From contig JAKABO010000005.1 of the NCBI GenBank assembly GCA_021796835.1, positions 1-64,000 on the forward strand: a DNA stretch of 64,000 nt, read 5' to 3'. The stretch is from Pseudomonadota bacterium. GTDB taxonomy: Bacteria > Pseudomonadota > Gammaproteobacteria > Burkholderiales > Ferrovaceae. The notes under the pieces are model-generated. The model saw only the letters and a program-made list of their open reading frames with translations. It did not search any database and had not been told where the DNA came from. Of this stretch, positions 7,762 to 16,558 are shown in pieces. Both the position numbers and the translations under genes were made by a program. Every line of letters begins with the position of its first letter. The stretch's first letter is position 1.

Positions 7762-8472
7762 ATGGATTACGCGGAATCTCTGAGTGAGGGGCGCCTGTTA
7801 CGGCGCTATCAGCGTTTTCTGGCGGATGTCGAACTCGCGGACGGAGAGGTCATTACGGCCCATGTACCCAATACAGGCAGCCTGTTGGGATGCCTGGAGG
7901 CGGGGCAGGGCGCACGCCTGAGTCGTGCGCGCGACACCACCCGTCGTTGCCCCTATACTCTCGAGCAGATTCAGGTTGGTACGGTCTGGGTAGGGGTGAA
8001 TACGCATCGGGCCAATGCATTGGTGGGAGAGGCCCTGGGACGGGGAGCAATCGGGGAAGTATCAGGCTATGCCCGCCATCGTCCGGAAGTTCCCTACGGG
8101 CAACAACGTAGCCGGATCGATTGGCTGCTTGACGATCAGAACGCTCCTGCCTGTTATCTCGAAGTCAAGAGCGTGACCACCAGCCTCGAATCGGGGGTTG
8201 GATTGTTTCCGGATGCCGTCAGTCAGCGTGCCTTGAAGCATCTGAAGGAATTGAGGGATTGTGTGGTGCATGGGGGCGCGCGTGGGGTATTGCTGTTCTG
8301 CGTCCAGCGTCCGGATATTCACGTCGTACATCCTGCAGATGCCATCGATCCTGCCTATGGTCGGTTACTGCGAGACGTGATGCGGGAAGGGGTGGAAGTG
8401 TTGGCTTACGGGGTTGAACCTACCCGAACCGGCCTCCTTTGGGGGCCAAGGATAGGCGTCCATTATCCCTGA
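7762..8472 (+). CDS. sfsA: SfsA family protein (sugar fermentation stimulation homologue)
   Basis: A 236-residue protein of the SfsA family. In E. coli its overexpression stimulates maltose use and it binds DNA without sequence specificity; the fold resembles nucleases and no catalytic role is settled. Family features include LRRYQRFLADVELADGEVITAHVPNTG near the N-terminus, WVGVNTHRAN near residue 75, and DWLLDDQNAPACYLEVKSVT near 120-140, which holds the nuclease-like acidic residues. The ATG lies 3 bp after the pirin stop, so the two are probably co-transcribed. Confidence 0.88.
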   Translation: MDYAESLSEGRLLRRYQRFLADVELADGEVITAHVPNTGSLLGCLEAGQGARLSRARDTTRRCPYTLEQIQVGTVWVGVNTHRANALVGEALGRGAIGEVSGYARHRPEVPYGQQRSRIDWLLDDQNAPACYLEVKSVTTSLESGVGLFPDAVSQRALKHLKELRDCVVHGGARGVLLFCVQRPDIHVVHPADAIDPAYGRLLRDVMREGVEVLAYGVEPTRTGLLWGPRIGVHYP

Positions 8473-8522
8473 TGCTCCGGGGGTGGTTTTTAACGCATCG
8501 AGTGCGCAGCGATCTCTCGTCC

Positions 8523-9407
8523 ATGAAACTGAACTTCCATCATTTGAGAGCATTTGCAGAAGTTGCCCATACCGGTAGTTTTACGGGTGCGGCAGAATGT
8601 CTGTACCTTACTCAGCCAGCCATTTCCAAGGCGGTCGGCAGCCTCGAGGAGGTCCTGGGCATCGCGCTGCTGGAACGAACGTCGCGGCAGGTCAAGCTGA
8701 CGGAGGCGGGGGTGTCCCTGTTCTCCCATGCACGCTCCATCTTTGCCCTGGAACAGGCAGCGTTACAGGATATCGAGGAGCGGCGCGGATTACGCAAGGG
8801 TTGTTTGCATATCGGTGCCAGCACGACCATTGCCACCTACTGGCTGGGGCGGGATCTGGCTCTTTTTCTGGAGCGCTATCCACAGATCGACATTCGGGTG
8901 AGCAGTGGGAACACGGAAACCATGGTACATCAGGTACTGGAAGGTCTGGTGGAGGTGGCGCTGGTGGAAGGGCCAGTGGATGAGGAGCGCCTGAATTGCG
9001 AATTGTGGGACAATGAGCCCCTGCTTCTGGTGACGAAACCGGGAGTGGAACGGGCGCATCTTGGGCAATGCCGCTGGATTCTTCGAGAAGAAGGATCGGG
9101 CACGGCACGGGTGGTGGCGGAAATTCTGACTCATCTGGGGATCGTTCCCGCGCGACAGGTTGTCGTGCAAAGCAACCAGGCAGCCGTTCAGATGGTCGTC
9201 GCAGGCGTGGGGGTTGCCATTGTTCCCGCGATCATGGCAGCCCACCATCTCGAACGGGGGGAGTTGGCCTGCATTCCCTGGTCGCAGGGAGAACTGCAAC
9301 GTTCGCTCAGCAAGATCTCCCTGAAGGGACGACCGGCCAGTCCGGCGCGTGCCGCCTTTGAATCTTTTCTCGGCGAAACCCGAGGTCAAATAAAATCCGT
9401 TTCCTGA
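8523..9407 (+). CDS. LysR-family transcriptional regulator
   Basis: A 294-residue LysR-type regulator. The winged helix-turn-helix occupies residues 1-60 (FHHLRAFAEVAHTGSFTGAA, LTQPAISKAVGSLEEVLG, LLERTSRQVKLTEAG). The effector-binding domain begins near residue 90 with LHIGASTTIATYWLG, most like the CysL/CbbR branch, so a sulfur- or carbon-linked effector is possible but unproven. ATG 8523 fits the family start. No strong ribosome-binding site is visible; GTG 8502 is an alternative. It precedes a TusA-like gene in the same direction, 52 bp away. The regulon cannot be deduced. Confidence 0.88.
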   Translation: MKLNFHHLRAFAEVAHTGSFTGAAECLYLTQPAISKAVGSLEEVLGIALLERTSRQVKLTEAGVSLFSHARSIFALEQAALQDIEERRGLRKGCLHIGASTTIATYWLGRDLALFLERYPQIDIRVSSGNTETMVHQVLEGLVEVALVEGPVDEERLNCELWDNEPLLLVTKPGVERAHLGQCRWILREEGSGTARVVAEILTHLGIVPARQVVVQSNQAAVQMVVAGVGVAIVPAIMAAHHLERGELACIPWSQGELQRSLSKISLKGRPASPARAAFESFLGETRGQIKSVS

Positions 9408-9459
9408 GGTGCCTCGGTAGAGCACCAGTCGGGACGGATGACGAAATGGAGAAAGTGCC

Positions 9460-9687
9460 ATGCAAGTGGACAAGGAACTGGATGTCCGGGGAATGGGTTG
9501 TCCCCTGCCGATCCTGAAAACAAAAAAATCCCTGGCGGATATGGCGCCGGGGCAGGTACTCAGAATCATTTCCACCGATAGCGGTTCGATGGGAGACATG
9601 CAGGCTTTTTCCAGACAAACCGGTCACGAGTTGATCTCTGCGCTACAAGAGGGGGGCGAGTACACTTTTTTCCTCAGAAAGAAGTGA
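9460..9687 (+). CDS. TusA/SirA-like sulfur carrier protein
   Basis: A 75-residue protein of the TusA family. Members carry persulfide sulfur on a conserved cysteine, in tRNA thiolation or in sulfur oxidation. The hallmark CPxP motif is present in LDVRGMGCPLPILKTKK, with the sulfur-carrying Cys near residue 14. GGAGAAAG lies before the ATG. The C-terminus has GGEYTFFLRKK, close to the YedF/TusA-like subgroup. The next gene encodes a siroheme-type methyltransferase fusion, so a role in sulfur metabolism rather than tRNA modification is plausible. This is context only. Confidence 0.88.
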   Translation: MQVDKELDVRGMGCPLPILKTKKSLADMAPGQVLRIISTDSGSMGDMQAFSRQTGHELISALQEGGEYTFFLRKK

Positions 9688-9741
9688 GCCTGGTTTCCCT
9701 CGAGGGACACGCGCGGGTTTGAATCTTTGGTACCATGAGTC

Positions 9742-11508
9742 ATGGAACATCCTTTTACGAAGTTTATACGGGTGCTGGGCAAGGGGCAGCGCGGTGCCCG
9801 CAGTTTGACCGAAGCAGAAGCCGAGGAAGCCCTCGGCCTGATTCTGGCGGGCTCGGTGCGTCTGGAACAGATCGGGGCGTTTCTTTCGCTGGTTCGTCTC
9901 AAGGAGGAAACGGCAGAGGAAGTGGCTGGCATGGTCCGGGCGTTGCGACATTCCCTGCCTCCGGTACCCAGGGTGCCAGTGGATCTGGATTGGGCCAGTT
10001 ATGCCGGAAAACGACGTCAATTGCCCTGGTATGTCCTGTCAGCGTTGCTTCTGGCCGGGCGCGGCATTCGGGTGTTGATGCATGGTCTGGCGCAGGTTGG
10101 GACCGAACGCCGTTCTGTCGCTGATGCTTTGAAGGCCCTGGGAATTCCCCAGTCATACTCGCTGGGCGAGGCGGCGGATTCCCTGGCAAGGACCGGTTTC
10201 GCCTTTGTCTCCGTGGCAAGTTTTTCTCCCCAGATCATGAAGTTACTCAAACTGAAGCAGGTGCTGGGGCTACGCTCGCCCATTCATACCGTGGCGCGCA
10301 TGAGTAATCCGTTGAATGCGCCTGTCTCCCTGATCGGGATCTTTCATCCGGGCTATGACGCGATTCACCAGCAGGCGGCCCGGTTGCTGGAAGATCCCTG
10401 TTTATTCGTGTTCAAGGGGGAAGGAGGGGAGGCCGAAGTCAATCCGGATGGCACGACCCAACTTTATTGGTCCAGACAGGGCATGGCGCAGCAGGAAGTC
10501 TGGCCAGCCCGCTTCGAGAAACGGCATCTGCGCGATGACGAAATGGATTGCGCCCGTTTGTACCGGGTATGGACGGGGGAGGAGGAGAGTGACTACGGGG
10601 AGGCCGCTGTGGTGGAGACGGCGGCAGTCGCCCTGTTCGCCCTGGAACGGGCAGCCACTGTCGAAGAAGCACGGGCTCTGGCTGGGGAGTGGTGGGAACA
10701 ACGAGACCGCCAGCGTTTTACCGGGCCGCATCAGGATTCCATCCTCCCGGGAAAAGTATTTCTGGTGGGGGCGGGACCAGGGGATCCCGACTTGCTCACC
10801 GTCAAGGCGTTGCGTCTCATGAATCAGGCGGATGTCGTGGTCCATGACAACCTGGTCTCTCCAGGGATCATGGCCCTGCTTCCTCCCGAGGTGACGTGCC
10901 TCTATGTGGGAAAGCAACGCGGTCATCATGCCGTGCCGCAGGAAGGGATCAACGAACTCCTGGTGCGTTTGGCGCTGGAAGGTAAAAAGGTACTGAGGCT
11001 CAAGGGGGGGGACCCCTTCATCTTTGGGCGGGGGGGGGAGGAGATCGAAACCCTCGCTGCCCATGGAATTCCCTTCGAAGTGGTTCCCGGCATCACGGCG
11101 GCTTCCGGTATCGCGGCTTATGCCGGCATTCCCCTGACGCATCGGGACCATGCCCAATCCTGTATTTTTGTGACGGGCCACCTCAAGGACGGGACCATGG
11201 ATCTGGACTGGGAAAACCTGGCGCGTCCCCAGCAAACGCTGGTGGTGTATATGGGGTTGCACGGCCTGGAGATTTTATGCCGGGAACTGATTGGTCACGG
11301 TCTTTCCCCGATGACCCCGGCCGCGATCATTCAGCAGGGAACCACTCGGCATCAGCGGGTCATGACAGGCACGCTGGCAACCTTGCCGGCGCAGGTGCGC
11401 GCCGAACCCCTGCAAGCCCCCACCCTGATCATTGTGGGCGGGGTGGTGGGATTGCATCGTACCCTTCACTGGTTTGATCGGGAGATGCCCAGCCCGTCCG
11501 AAAGGTGA
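9742..11508 (+). CDS. TrpD2/YbiB-like domain fused to uroporphyrinogen-III C-methyltransferase
   Basis: A 588-residue two-domain protein. Residues 1 to about 325 resemble the YbiB/TrpD2 branch of the anthranilate phosphoribosyltransferase fold ([48 protein letters not shown]). That branch binds nucleic acid and lacks TrpD activity in its known member. Residues 337-575 form a complete SUMT/CobA domain: [58 protein letters not shown] makes precorrin-2 from uroporphyrinogen III for siroheme, heme d1 or cobalamin. The frame is continuous through the junction (about 10700-10755). The two activities are usually on separate proteins. Confidence 0.85.
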   Translation: MEHPFTKFIRVLGKGQRGARSLTEAEAEEALGLILAGSVRLEQIGAFLSLVRLKEETAEEVAGMVRALRHSLPPVPRVPVDLDWASYAGKRRQLPWYVLSALLLAGRGIRVLMHGLAQVGTERRSVADALKALGIPQSYSLGEAADSLARTGFAFVSVASFSPQIMKLLKLKQVLGLRSPIHTVARMSNPLNAPVSLIGIFHPGYDAIHQQAARLLEDPCLFVFKGEGGEAEVNPDGTTQLYWSRQGMAQQEVWPARFEKRHLRDDEMDCARLYRVWTGEEESDYGEAAVVETAAVALFALERAATVEEARALAGEWWEQRDRQRFTGPHQDSILPGKVFLVGAGPGDPDLLTVKALRLMNQADVVVHDNLVSPGIMALLPPEVTCLYVGKQRGHHAVPQEGINELLVRLALEGKKVLRLKGGDPFIFGRGGEEIETLAAHGIPFEVVPGITAASGIAAYAGIPLTHRDHAQSCIFVTGHLKDGTMDLDWENLARPQQTLVVYMGLHGLEILCRELIGHGLSPMTPAAIIQQGTTRHQRVMTGTLATLPAQVRAEPLQAPTLIIVGGVVGLHRTLHWFDREMPSPSER

Positions 11509-11528
11509 ATTCCGGAAGGTTCTTTCAG

Positions 11529-11909
11529 TCAGGGGGCGGTTTCGCGCGGTTTGCAGAATTGGGTTTGCAATGCCTTGATGATGGCCACCGATTCAGGGCT
11601 GATCACTCGGTAGAAAATATGCTTCCCTTCCCGTCGGGTGGCAACCAGACCCTCTTCCCGCAAGATGCCCAGTTGCTGTGACAAGGTGGGTTGATGAATG
11701 TCCAGAGCAGACTCCAATTCGCTGACACAACATTCGCCCTCGGCCAAACGGCAGAGCAGGACGAGACGATCCGGGTTGGCCAGCACTTTGAGAAAACTGC
11801 ATGCCCGATCGGCCGAAGCATACATCTGCTTGAAATCATGCGGCGTTATGCCCTCACATGGGTCCATTTCTGGGATCTCCAAAGGATGTTTTCGGGAATG
11901 TCTTGACAT
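11529..11909 (-). CDS. ArsR/SmtB-family repressor, BigR/SqrR-like (putative persulfide sensor)
   Basis: A 126-residue winged-helix repressor. FLKVLANPDRLVLLCRLAEG and HQPTLSQQLGILREEGLVATRREGKHIFYRV (read as two segments) identify the ArsR fold. Cys53 (in LVLLCRL) and Cys119 (in QTQFCK) are 66 residues apart, the spacing of the dithiol pair in BigR and SqrR, which form a tetrasulfide bond with persulfides and then release DNA. Further cysteines at 18, 37, 60 and 61 leave a metal-binding alternative open. It is divergent from the RND operon at 12001 across a 91-bp AT-rich gap. ATG 11909 overlaps the RND promoter -35, so a start at Met15 is possible. Confidence 0.85.
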   Translation of the reverse strand: MSRHSRKHPLEIPEMDPCEGITPHDFKQMYASADRACSFLKVLANPDRLVLLCRLAEGECCVSELESALDIHQPTLSQQLGILREEGLVATRREGKHIFYRVISPESVAIIKALQTQFCKPRETAP

Positions 11910-11931
11910 TCTATCATAAAACGATATATAA
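11903..11931 (+). promoter_or_regulatory. Strong sigma-70 promoter of the RND efflux operon
   Basis: A consensus TTGACA (11903-11908) is followed after 17 bp by ATATAA (11926-11931); TATAAA one base later is an alternative register. Transcription toward the efflux genes would start near 11938. A near-consensus promoter beside a divergent ArsR repressor suggests tight repression in the uninduced state. Confidence 0.7.
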
Positions 11932-11943
11932 AGTTACATAATA

Positions 11944-11962
11944 TTGATTTGTAAATAATCAA
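11944..11962. promoter_or_regulatory. Candidate operator for the BigR-like repressor
   Basis: TTGATT (11944-11949) and AATCAA (11957-11962) form a perfect inverted repeat with a 7-bp AT-rich spacer. It lies just past the predicted RND transcription start, where a bound ArsR dimer would block elongation or initiation. The assignment rests on position and symmetry only. Confidence 0.45.
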
Positions 11963-12000
11963 GAAGAGGCAAGGACTGCCAATAAAGGGGACAGTGCATC

Positions 12001-13071
12001 ATGGCAAGAACCGTAATTAAAAAGGATAACGGGTCCAATCGAAGGTTTTTCCGGATTCTTGGGGTCATGCTGATGGGGCTTTCTCTTCGTACCGTTTCCC
12101 TGCAGGCTCAGGAAATGGGGGAAACGGAAGCACTCCGTGGCATGACGAGTTACGATGGCGTGATTGAAGCCGAGCGTCAGACGGTGATCGCTGCCGAGGT
12201 TTCCGGGCGGGTGGTGGCCGTGGTGGTGCATCCCGGTGAGCGGGTCAGGAAGAATCAGGTTCTGATTCGTCTGGATGGACAGGCGATGGACCAGAATGTC
12301 GTAGCCAAGGTGGCTCAGGAGCGGGCGATCAGGGCCACGCTGGAAGAAGCGACCCGCGCCTATGAACGTCAGAACCAACTGTTTGCCAAGGGCTACATCA
12401 GCCAGGCCGCACTGGATCGGGCAGAAGCCCGTTTCAAAACCACAAAAGCCCAGACGGAGGCACAATTGGCCGAATCGTCGGCACTGCGTGCCCAGGCGGG
12501 TTACTACGTCTTGCGCGCGCCTTTTGATGGCATTGTGGCAGAAGTCCCCGTGAATCTCGGGGATATGGCGCAACCGGGGCGGGCTCTGGTGTCTTTTTAT
12601 GACCCTTCCCGCCTGCGTGTCACGGTTCAGGTTCCGGAAAGCGCACTTGTTTCTTCCTCCACCACCGTACAGAGCCGGGTGGAACTGGTGGGCACAGGCA
12701 TGAAGGGGCAGTGGATCGTACCGACCTACGTTACCGTATTGCCCACGGCAGATCCGAACAGTCATACGGTTCAGGTTCGTCTGGGTTTGCCGGGAGACGC
12801 AAGCCATCCTCTGGGCCGGCCGGGGACCTTTGTGCGGGCATGGTTTCCGAGCGGGGATGCAACGCACGGGGCGCTCTGGGTTCCCCTCGGTGCGGTGGTC
12901 CATCGTGCCGAGATGACAGGAGTGTATGTGCGCGACCGAGAGGGGAATCCCTTGTTGAGGCAGGTTCGTCTGGGTCGTGTCCTGGGTCAGCAGGTGGAAA
13001 TCCTGAGTGGGGTCTCTCCCGGCGAGCCAGTCGTTCCTGATGCGCAACGGGCTCTGACACAGGGACGGTGA
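12001..13071 (+). CDS. RND efflux periplasmic adaptor (membrane fusion protein)
   Basis: A 356-residue adaptor linking the inner-membrane pump to the outer-membrane channel. An N-terminal hydrophobic segment (FRILGVMLMGLSLRTVSLQA) with a likely signal-peptidase site near residue 36 exports it. The lipoyl/barrel-sandwich halves are visible as VIAAEVSGRVVAVVVHPGERV and YVLRAPFDGIVAEVPVNLGD. Between them lies a coiled-coil hairpin, about residues 95-160. It is the first gene of the operon, 8 bp before the pump. No substrate specificity can be read from this family. Confidence 0.88.
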   Translation: MARTVIKKDNGSNRRFFRILGVMLMGLSLRTVSLQAQEMGETEALRGMTSYDGVIEAERQTVIAAEVSGRVVAVVVHPGERVRKNQVLIRLDGQAMDQNVVAKVAQERAIRATLEEATRAYERQNQLFAKGYISQAALDRAEARFKTTKAQTEAQLAESSALRAQAGYYVLRAPFDGIVAEVPVNLGDMAQPGRALVSFYDPSRLRVTVQVPESALVSSSTTVQSRVELVGTGMKGQWIVPTYVTVLPTADPNSHTVQVRLGLPGDASHPLGRPGTFVRAWFPSGDATHGALWVPLGAVVHRAEMTGVYVRDREGNPLLRQVRLGRVLGQQVEILSGVSPGEPVVPDAQRALTQGR

Positions 13072-13078
13072 AGGAACG

Positions 13079-16000
13079 ATGAAATCCTCACTCGGCATCT
13101 CCGGGCGTATCGCCCACTTTTTTCAAACGGCGCAGATTACCCCATTGCTGGCGCTGGTCGGCTTTCTGCTGGGCGTTTTTGCGATTCTGGTGACCCCGCG
13201 CGAAGAAGAACCCCAGATCAATGTCACCATGGCCAACGTCCTGATTCCTTTTCCGGGGGCTTCTGCCCGGGATGTGGAACAAATGGTGGCAGCACCGGCC
13301 GAACAGGTCCTGGGACAGATTCAGGGCCTCGATCATGTGTTTTCCCTGTCTCGTCCCGGATTGGCGGTCATGACCGTCCAGTTCAAGGTGGGGGTGCCGC
13401 GCACCGAGGCGCTGGTGCGACTCTACGATGCCGTGAATTCCCATGCAGACTGGCTCCCGCGAAATTTAGGTGTTTTGTCGCCCCTCATCAAACCCAAAGG
13501 GATCGACGACGTGCCTATCCTTACCTTGACGCTCTACAGTAAAAACCCGCAGGTCGGCGCCTACGCGCTGGAGCGGGTCGCCCAGAGCATGGAAGGAGAT
13601 CTCAAACGGATACCCGGAACGCGCGCGGTGTTTACGGTGGGGGGGCCAGGGCGTGCCCTGCGCGTCAATCTGGACCCTGCGCGATTGATGGGCAGTCATA
13701 TCACCCTGGAGCAGGTACGCGCTGCCGTACAGTCTGCCAATCAGGGGTTGCCGGTGGGGGACTTGCTGGTGGGAAACCACGCCATTGCGGTGGAAAGTGG
13801 CGACTACCTGAGCGATGCGCAGGACGTCGGGAACCTGATCGTGGGGGTAACCGATCATCGCCCCGTCTACCTGAAGGAAGTGGCGCAGGTCGAAGATGGA
13901 CCCCAAACGCCCAACCGTTATGTGTGGTTCGGTCAGGCGGGTAAACAGGGTCCCGTGGACTATCCGGCAGTCACCCTGGCGGTGACCAAGAAACCGGGGG
14001 AAAATGCCATCAGCGTGGCCCATGCCCTCATGAATCAAGTGGATCGTCTCAAGAATACGGTTGTTCCGGCCGATGTGGAGGTGGTCGAGACTCGCAACTA
14101 TGGCGAAACGGCCAACGACAAGGCGGAGAAACTGATCCACAAACTGCTTTTTGCCACGGCGTCCGTCGTTGCGCTGGTTTTTCTGGCACTGGGGCGACGG
14201 GAAGCCGCGATCGTGGGATGCGCGGTGATCCTGACCTTGACCGTCACCCTCTTTGCCTCCTGGGCCTGGGGATTTACCCTCAATCGGGTTTCGCTCTTTG
14301 CGCTGATCTTTTCCATCGGGATTCTGGTGGATGATGCCATCGTGGTTGTGGAAAACATTCATCGCCACCAGCACCTGTTCCCAGGCAAAACGCTGCGCGA
14401 ACTGATACCCGGCGCGGTGGACGAAGTGGGCGGGCCCACCATTCTGGCCACACTGACCGTGATTGCAGCGCTCCTGCCCATGGCATTCGTGACTGGGTTG
14501 ATGGGACCCTACATGTCTCCCATTCCCATCAATGCCAGCATGGGCATGGTCCTGTCCTTGTCCATTGCCTTCATGGTCACGCCCTGGTTGGCGCGGATCT
14601 GGATGAAAGAAGGACAGGTTCGGAGCGGACATCCGACGGAACCCGATCCGGCCATCCGGGCGGTTCAGGACCCCCACCCGCAGGGGTTGGCCAAACTTCT
14701 GGCCCCCTGGTTCCGGCGGATATTCACGCCGTTGCTGGACGATCTTGAAGGGCAACGTAATCGTCGCCGGGCAGGACTGGGAATCGTGGTTCTGATCGCC
14801 TTGTCCCTGATGCTCCCGGTGGCGGGACTGGTGCGGCTCAAAATGCTCCCCTTCGACAACAAATCGGAGTTTCAGGTGATCGTGGATATGCCGGCGGGAA
14901 CGCCTCTCGAGGAAACTGCTGCCGTGATCCAGGAGTTGGGTGCTTATCTGACCACGGTTCCAGAGGTAACGAACTACCAGGCTTACGTGGGGACGGCGGC
15001 CCCCATCAATTTCAATGGACTGGTGCGTCAGTATTATCTGCGGGCGTCCAGCGAACTGGGCGATCTCCAGGTCAATCTGGTGGACAAGTCCCGCCGCAGG
15101 GAACAGAGCCATGCCATTGCAACCCGCCTTCGTCCTGCGTTGCAGGCCATTGGTCGGCGCTTTGGGGCCAATGTCAAGATTGCCGAAGTGCCGCCCGGTC
15201 CTCCGGTTCTTGCACCGATCGTGGCTGAAATCTATGGGCCGACGGCAGAGGGGCGTCTGACCGTGACCAAGGCCGTGCGGCGGGTATTTTCCACGACGCC
15301 GGGAATCGTCGACGTGGGCGACAGCAGCATCGTGTCGGCGCCCAGGATCCTGCTCCAGGTCAATCGTAACAAGGCCGCACTCCTCGGAGTTTCCCAACAG
15401 ACCATAGCCGTTACGCTGCAGACGGCCCTCTCGGGCGAGGCTGTGACCTGGCTGCACGACCGGAGCAAGTATCCCGCAGCCGTCTGGCTGCAACTTTCGC
15501 CGGATCGACAGGGTAGTCTGGATACCCTGCTTTCTCTGGGGGTGCGAGGGGCCGAGGGACAAATCATTCCGCTGCGCGAGTTGGTCAGTCGGGTGGACAC
15601 GGTGCGTGAACAGCCGATTTACCATAAAGACCTGTTACCGGTCGATTATGTGGTCGCAGACATGGCAGGGAAGGTGGACAGTCCCCTTTATGGCCTGTTT
15701 GACATGCGTTCGCGTATCGTGCAGATACCGACCCCAGGCGGCGGAAAATTGAGAGACGAGTTCATTCATCCTCCCGCAGAGGACTATCGAAATTATGTTC
15801 TGAAATGGGACGGGGAATGGCAGGTGACTTACGAAACGTTCCGTGACATGGGCCTGGCCTACGGGGTGGGACTCATCTTGATCTATCTGCTGGTGGTGGC
15901 ACAGTTTGGTTCCTATTTGACCCCTCTCATCATCATGGCCCCGATTCCGTTGACCCTCATCGGTGTCATGCCGGGGCATGCCTTGTTGGGCGCCCAGTTT

Positions 16001-16348
16001 ACCGCCACCAGCATGATCGGAATGATTGCCCTGGCCGGGATCATCGTGCGTAATTCCATTCTGCTGGTGGACTTCATCAATGTTCAGGTGGCGCAGGGTG
16101 TCCCTTTCAAGGAGGCCGTCGTGCGTTCCGCCATCACTCGTGCCCAGCCCATCGTTCTGACCGGGCTGGCTGCCATGATGGGGGCCTTGTTCATTCTCGA
16201 TGATCCCATTTTCAACGGACTGGCCATCTCCCTGATTTTCGGCATTCTGGTCTCCACCCTTCTGACGTTGGTGGTGATACCCATGCTGTATTACACCGCT
16301 TATCATTCTCAACACTCAAACCCATCCAAGGAGGGACCCGGATCATGA
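13079..16348 (+). CDS. RND-family efflux transporter permease
   Basis: A 1089-residue inner-membrane proton antiporter with the 12-TM RND layout. TM1 is near residues 20-40, the first large periplasmic loop runs about 40-350, a TM block about 350-560, the second loop about 570-895 and the last TM block about 900-1070. The proton-relay aspartates are in FSIGILVDDAIVVVENIHRH. Length and sequence suggest the AcrB-like subgroup often found in chemolithotrophs rather than the CusA metal type, since CusA-type methionine clusters are not obvious. It overlaps the DUF2892 gene by 4 bp. Confidence 0.9.
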   Translation: MKSSLGISGRIAHFFQTAQITPLLALVGFLLGVFAILVTPREEEPQINVTMANVLIPFPGASARDVEQMVAAPAEQVLGQIQGLDHVFSLSRPGLAVMTVQFKVGVPRTEALVRLYDAVNSHADWLPRNLGVLSPLIKPKGIDDVPILTLTLYSKNPQVGAYALERVAQSMEGDLKRIPGTRAVFTVGGPGRALRVNLDPARLMGSHITLEQVRAAVQSANQGLPVGDLLVGNHAIAVESGDYLSDAQDVGNLIVGVTDHRPVYLKEVAQVEDGPQTPNRYVWFGQAGKQGPVDYPAVTLAVTKKPGENAISVAHALMNQVDRLKNTVVPADVEVVETRNYGETANDKAEKLIHKLLFATASVVALVFLALGRREAAIVGCAVILTLTVTLFASWAWGFTLNRVSLFALIFSIGILVDDAIVVVENIHRHQHLFPGKTLRELIPGAVDEVGGPTILATLTVIAALLPMAFVTGLMGPYMSPIPINASMGMVLSLSIAFMVTPWLARIWMKEGQVRSGHPTEPDPAIRAVQDPHPQGLAKLLAPWFRRIFTPLLDDLEGQRNRRRAGLGIVVLIALSLMLPVAGLVRLKMLPFDNKSEFQVIVDMPAGTPLEETAAVIQELGAYLTTVPEVTNYQAYVGTAAPINFNGLVRQYYLRASSELGDLQVNLVDKSRRREQSHAIATRLRPALQAIGRRFGANVKIAEVPPGPPVLAPIVAEIYGPTAEGRLTVTKAVRRVFSTTPGIVDVGDSSIVSAPRILLQVNRNKAALLGVSQQTIAVTLQTALSGEAVTWLHDRSKYPAAVWLQLSPDRQGSLDTLLSLGVRGAEGQIIPLRELVSRVDTVREQPIYHKDLLPVDYVVADMAGKVDSPLYGLFDMRSRIVQIPTPGGGKLRDEFIHPPAEDYRNYVLKWDGEWQVTYETFRDMGLAYGVGLILIYLLVVAQFGSYLTPLIIMAPIPLTLIGVMPGHALLGAQFTATSMIGMIALAGIIVRNSILLVDFINVQVAQGVPFKEAVVRSAITRAQPIVLTGLAAMMGALFILDDPIFNGLAISLIFGILVSTLLTLVVIPMLYYTAYHSQHSNPSKEGPGS

Positions 16349-16554
16349 CCAGCTGGCGCATCGTTCGTATCATTGCAGGCACATTCATTCTTCTTTCACT
16401 GGCGCTGGGCAGTCCTGCCAGCCCCTTCTACCAGAGTCCCTGGTGGTTGGCTTTCACCGCTTTCGTGGGGGTCAACCTGCTACAAAGCGGGGTTACCCGA
16501 TGGTGCCTGATGGAAACCCTACTTCGCAAACTGGGTGTCCGGGCCGGGTGCTGA
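16345..16554 (+). CDS. DUF2892 small membrane protein (YgaP C-terminal-like)
   Basis: A 69-residue protein with two predicted TM segments (IVRIIAGTFILLSLALG and WWLAFTAFVGVNLLQSG) and the family ending RWCLMETLLRKLGV. DUF2892 is the membrane part of the rhodanese YgaP and often sits beside persulfide-handling genes. Its ATG overlaps the pump stop (ATGA at 16345-16348). Its insertion between pump and outer-membrane genes of an RND operon fits the BigR-like regulator, but its function is unknown. Confidence 0.8.
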   Translation: MTSWRIVRIIAGTFILLSLALGSPASPFYQSPWWLAFTAFVGVNLLQSGVTRWCLMETLLRKLGVRAGC

Positions 16555-16558
16555 TCCC

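Noticed and set aside
13466-15625. A 719-codon open frame antisense to the RND pump
   Set aside because: It mirrors the codon bias of the real gene, has no ribosome-binding site or recognisable domain, and the pump frame is unmistakable.
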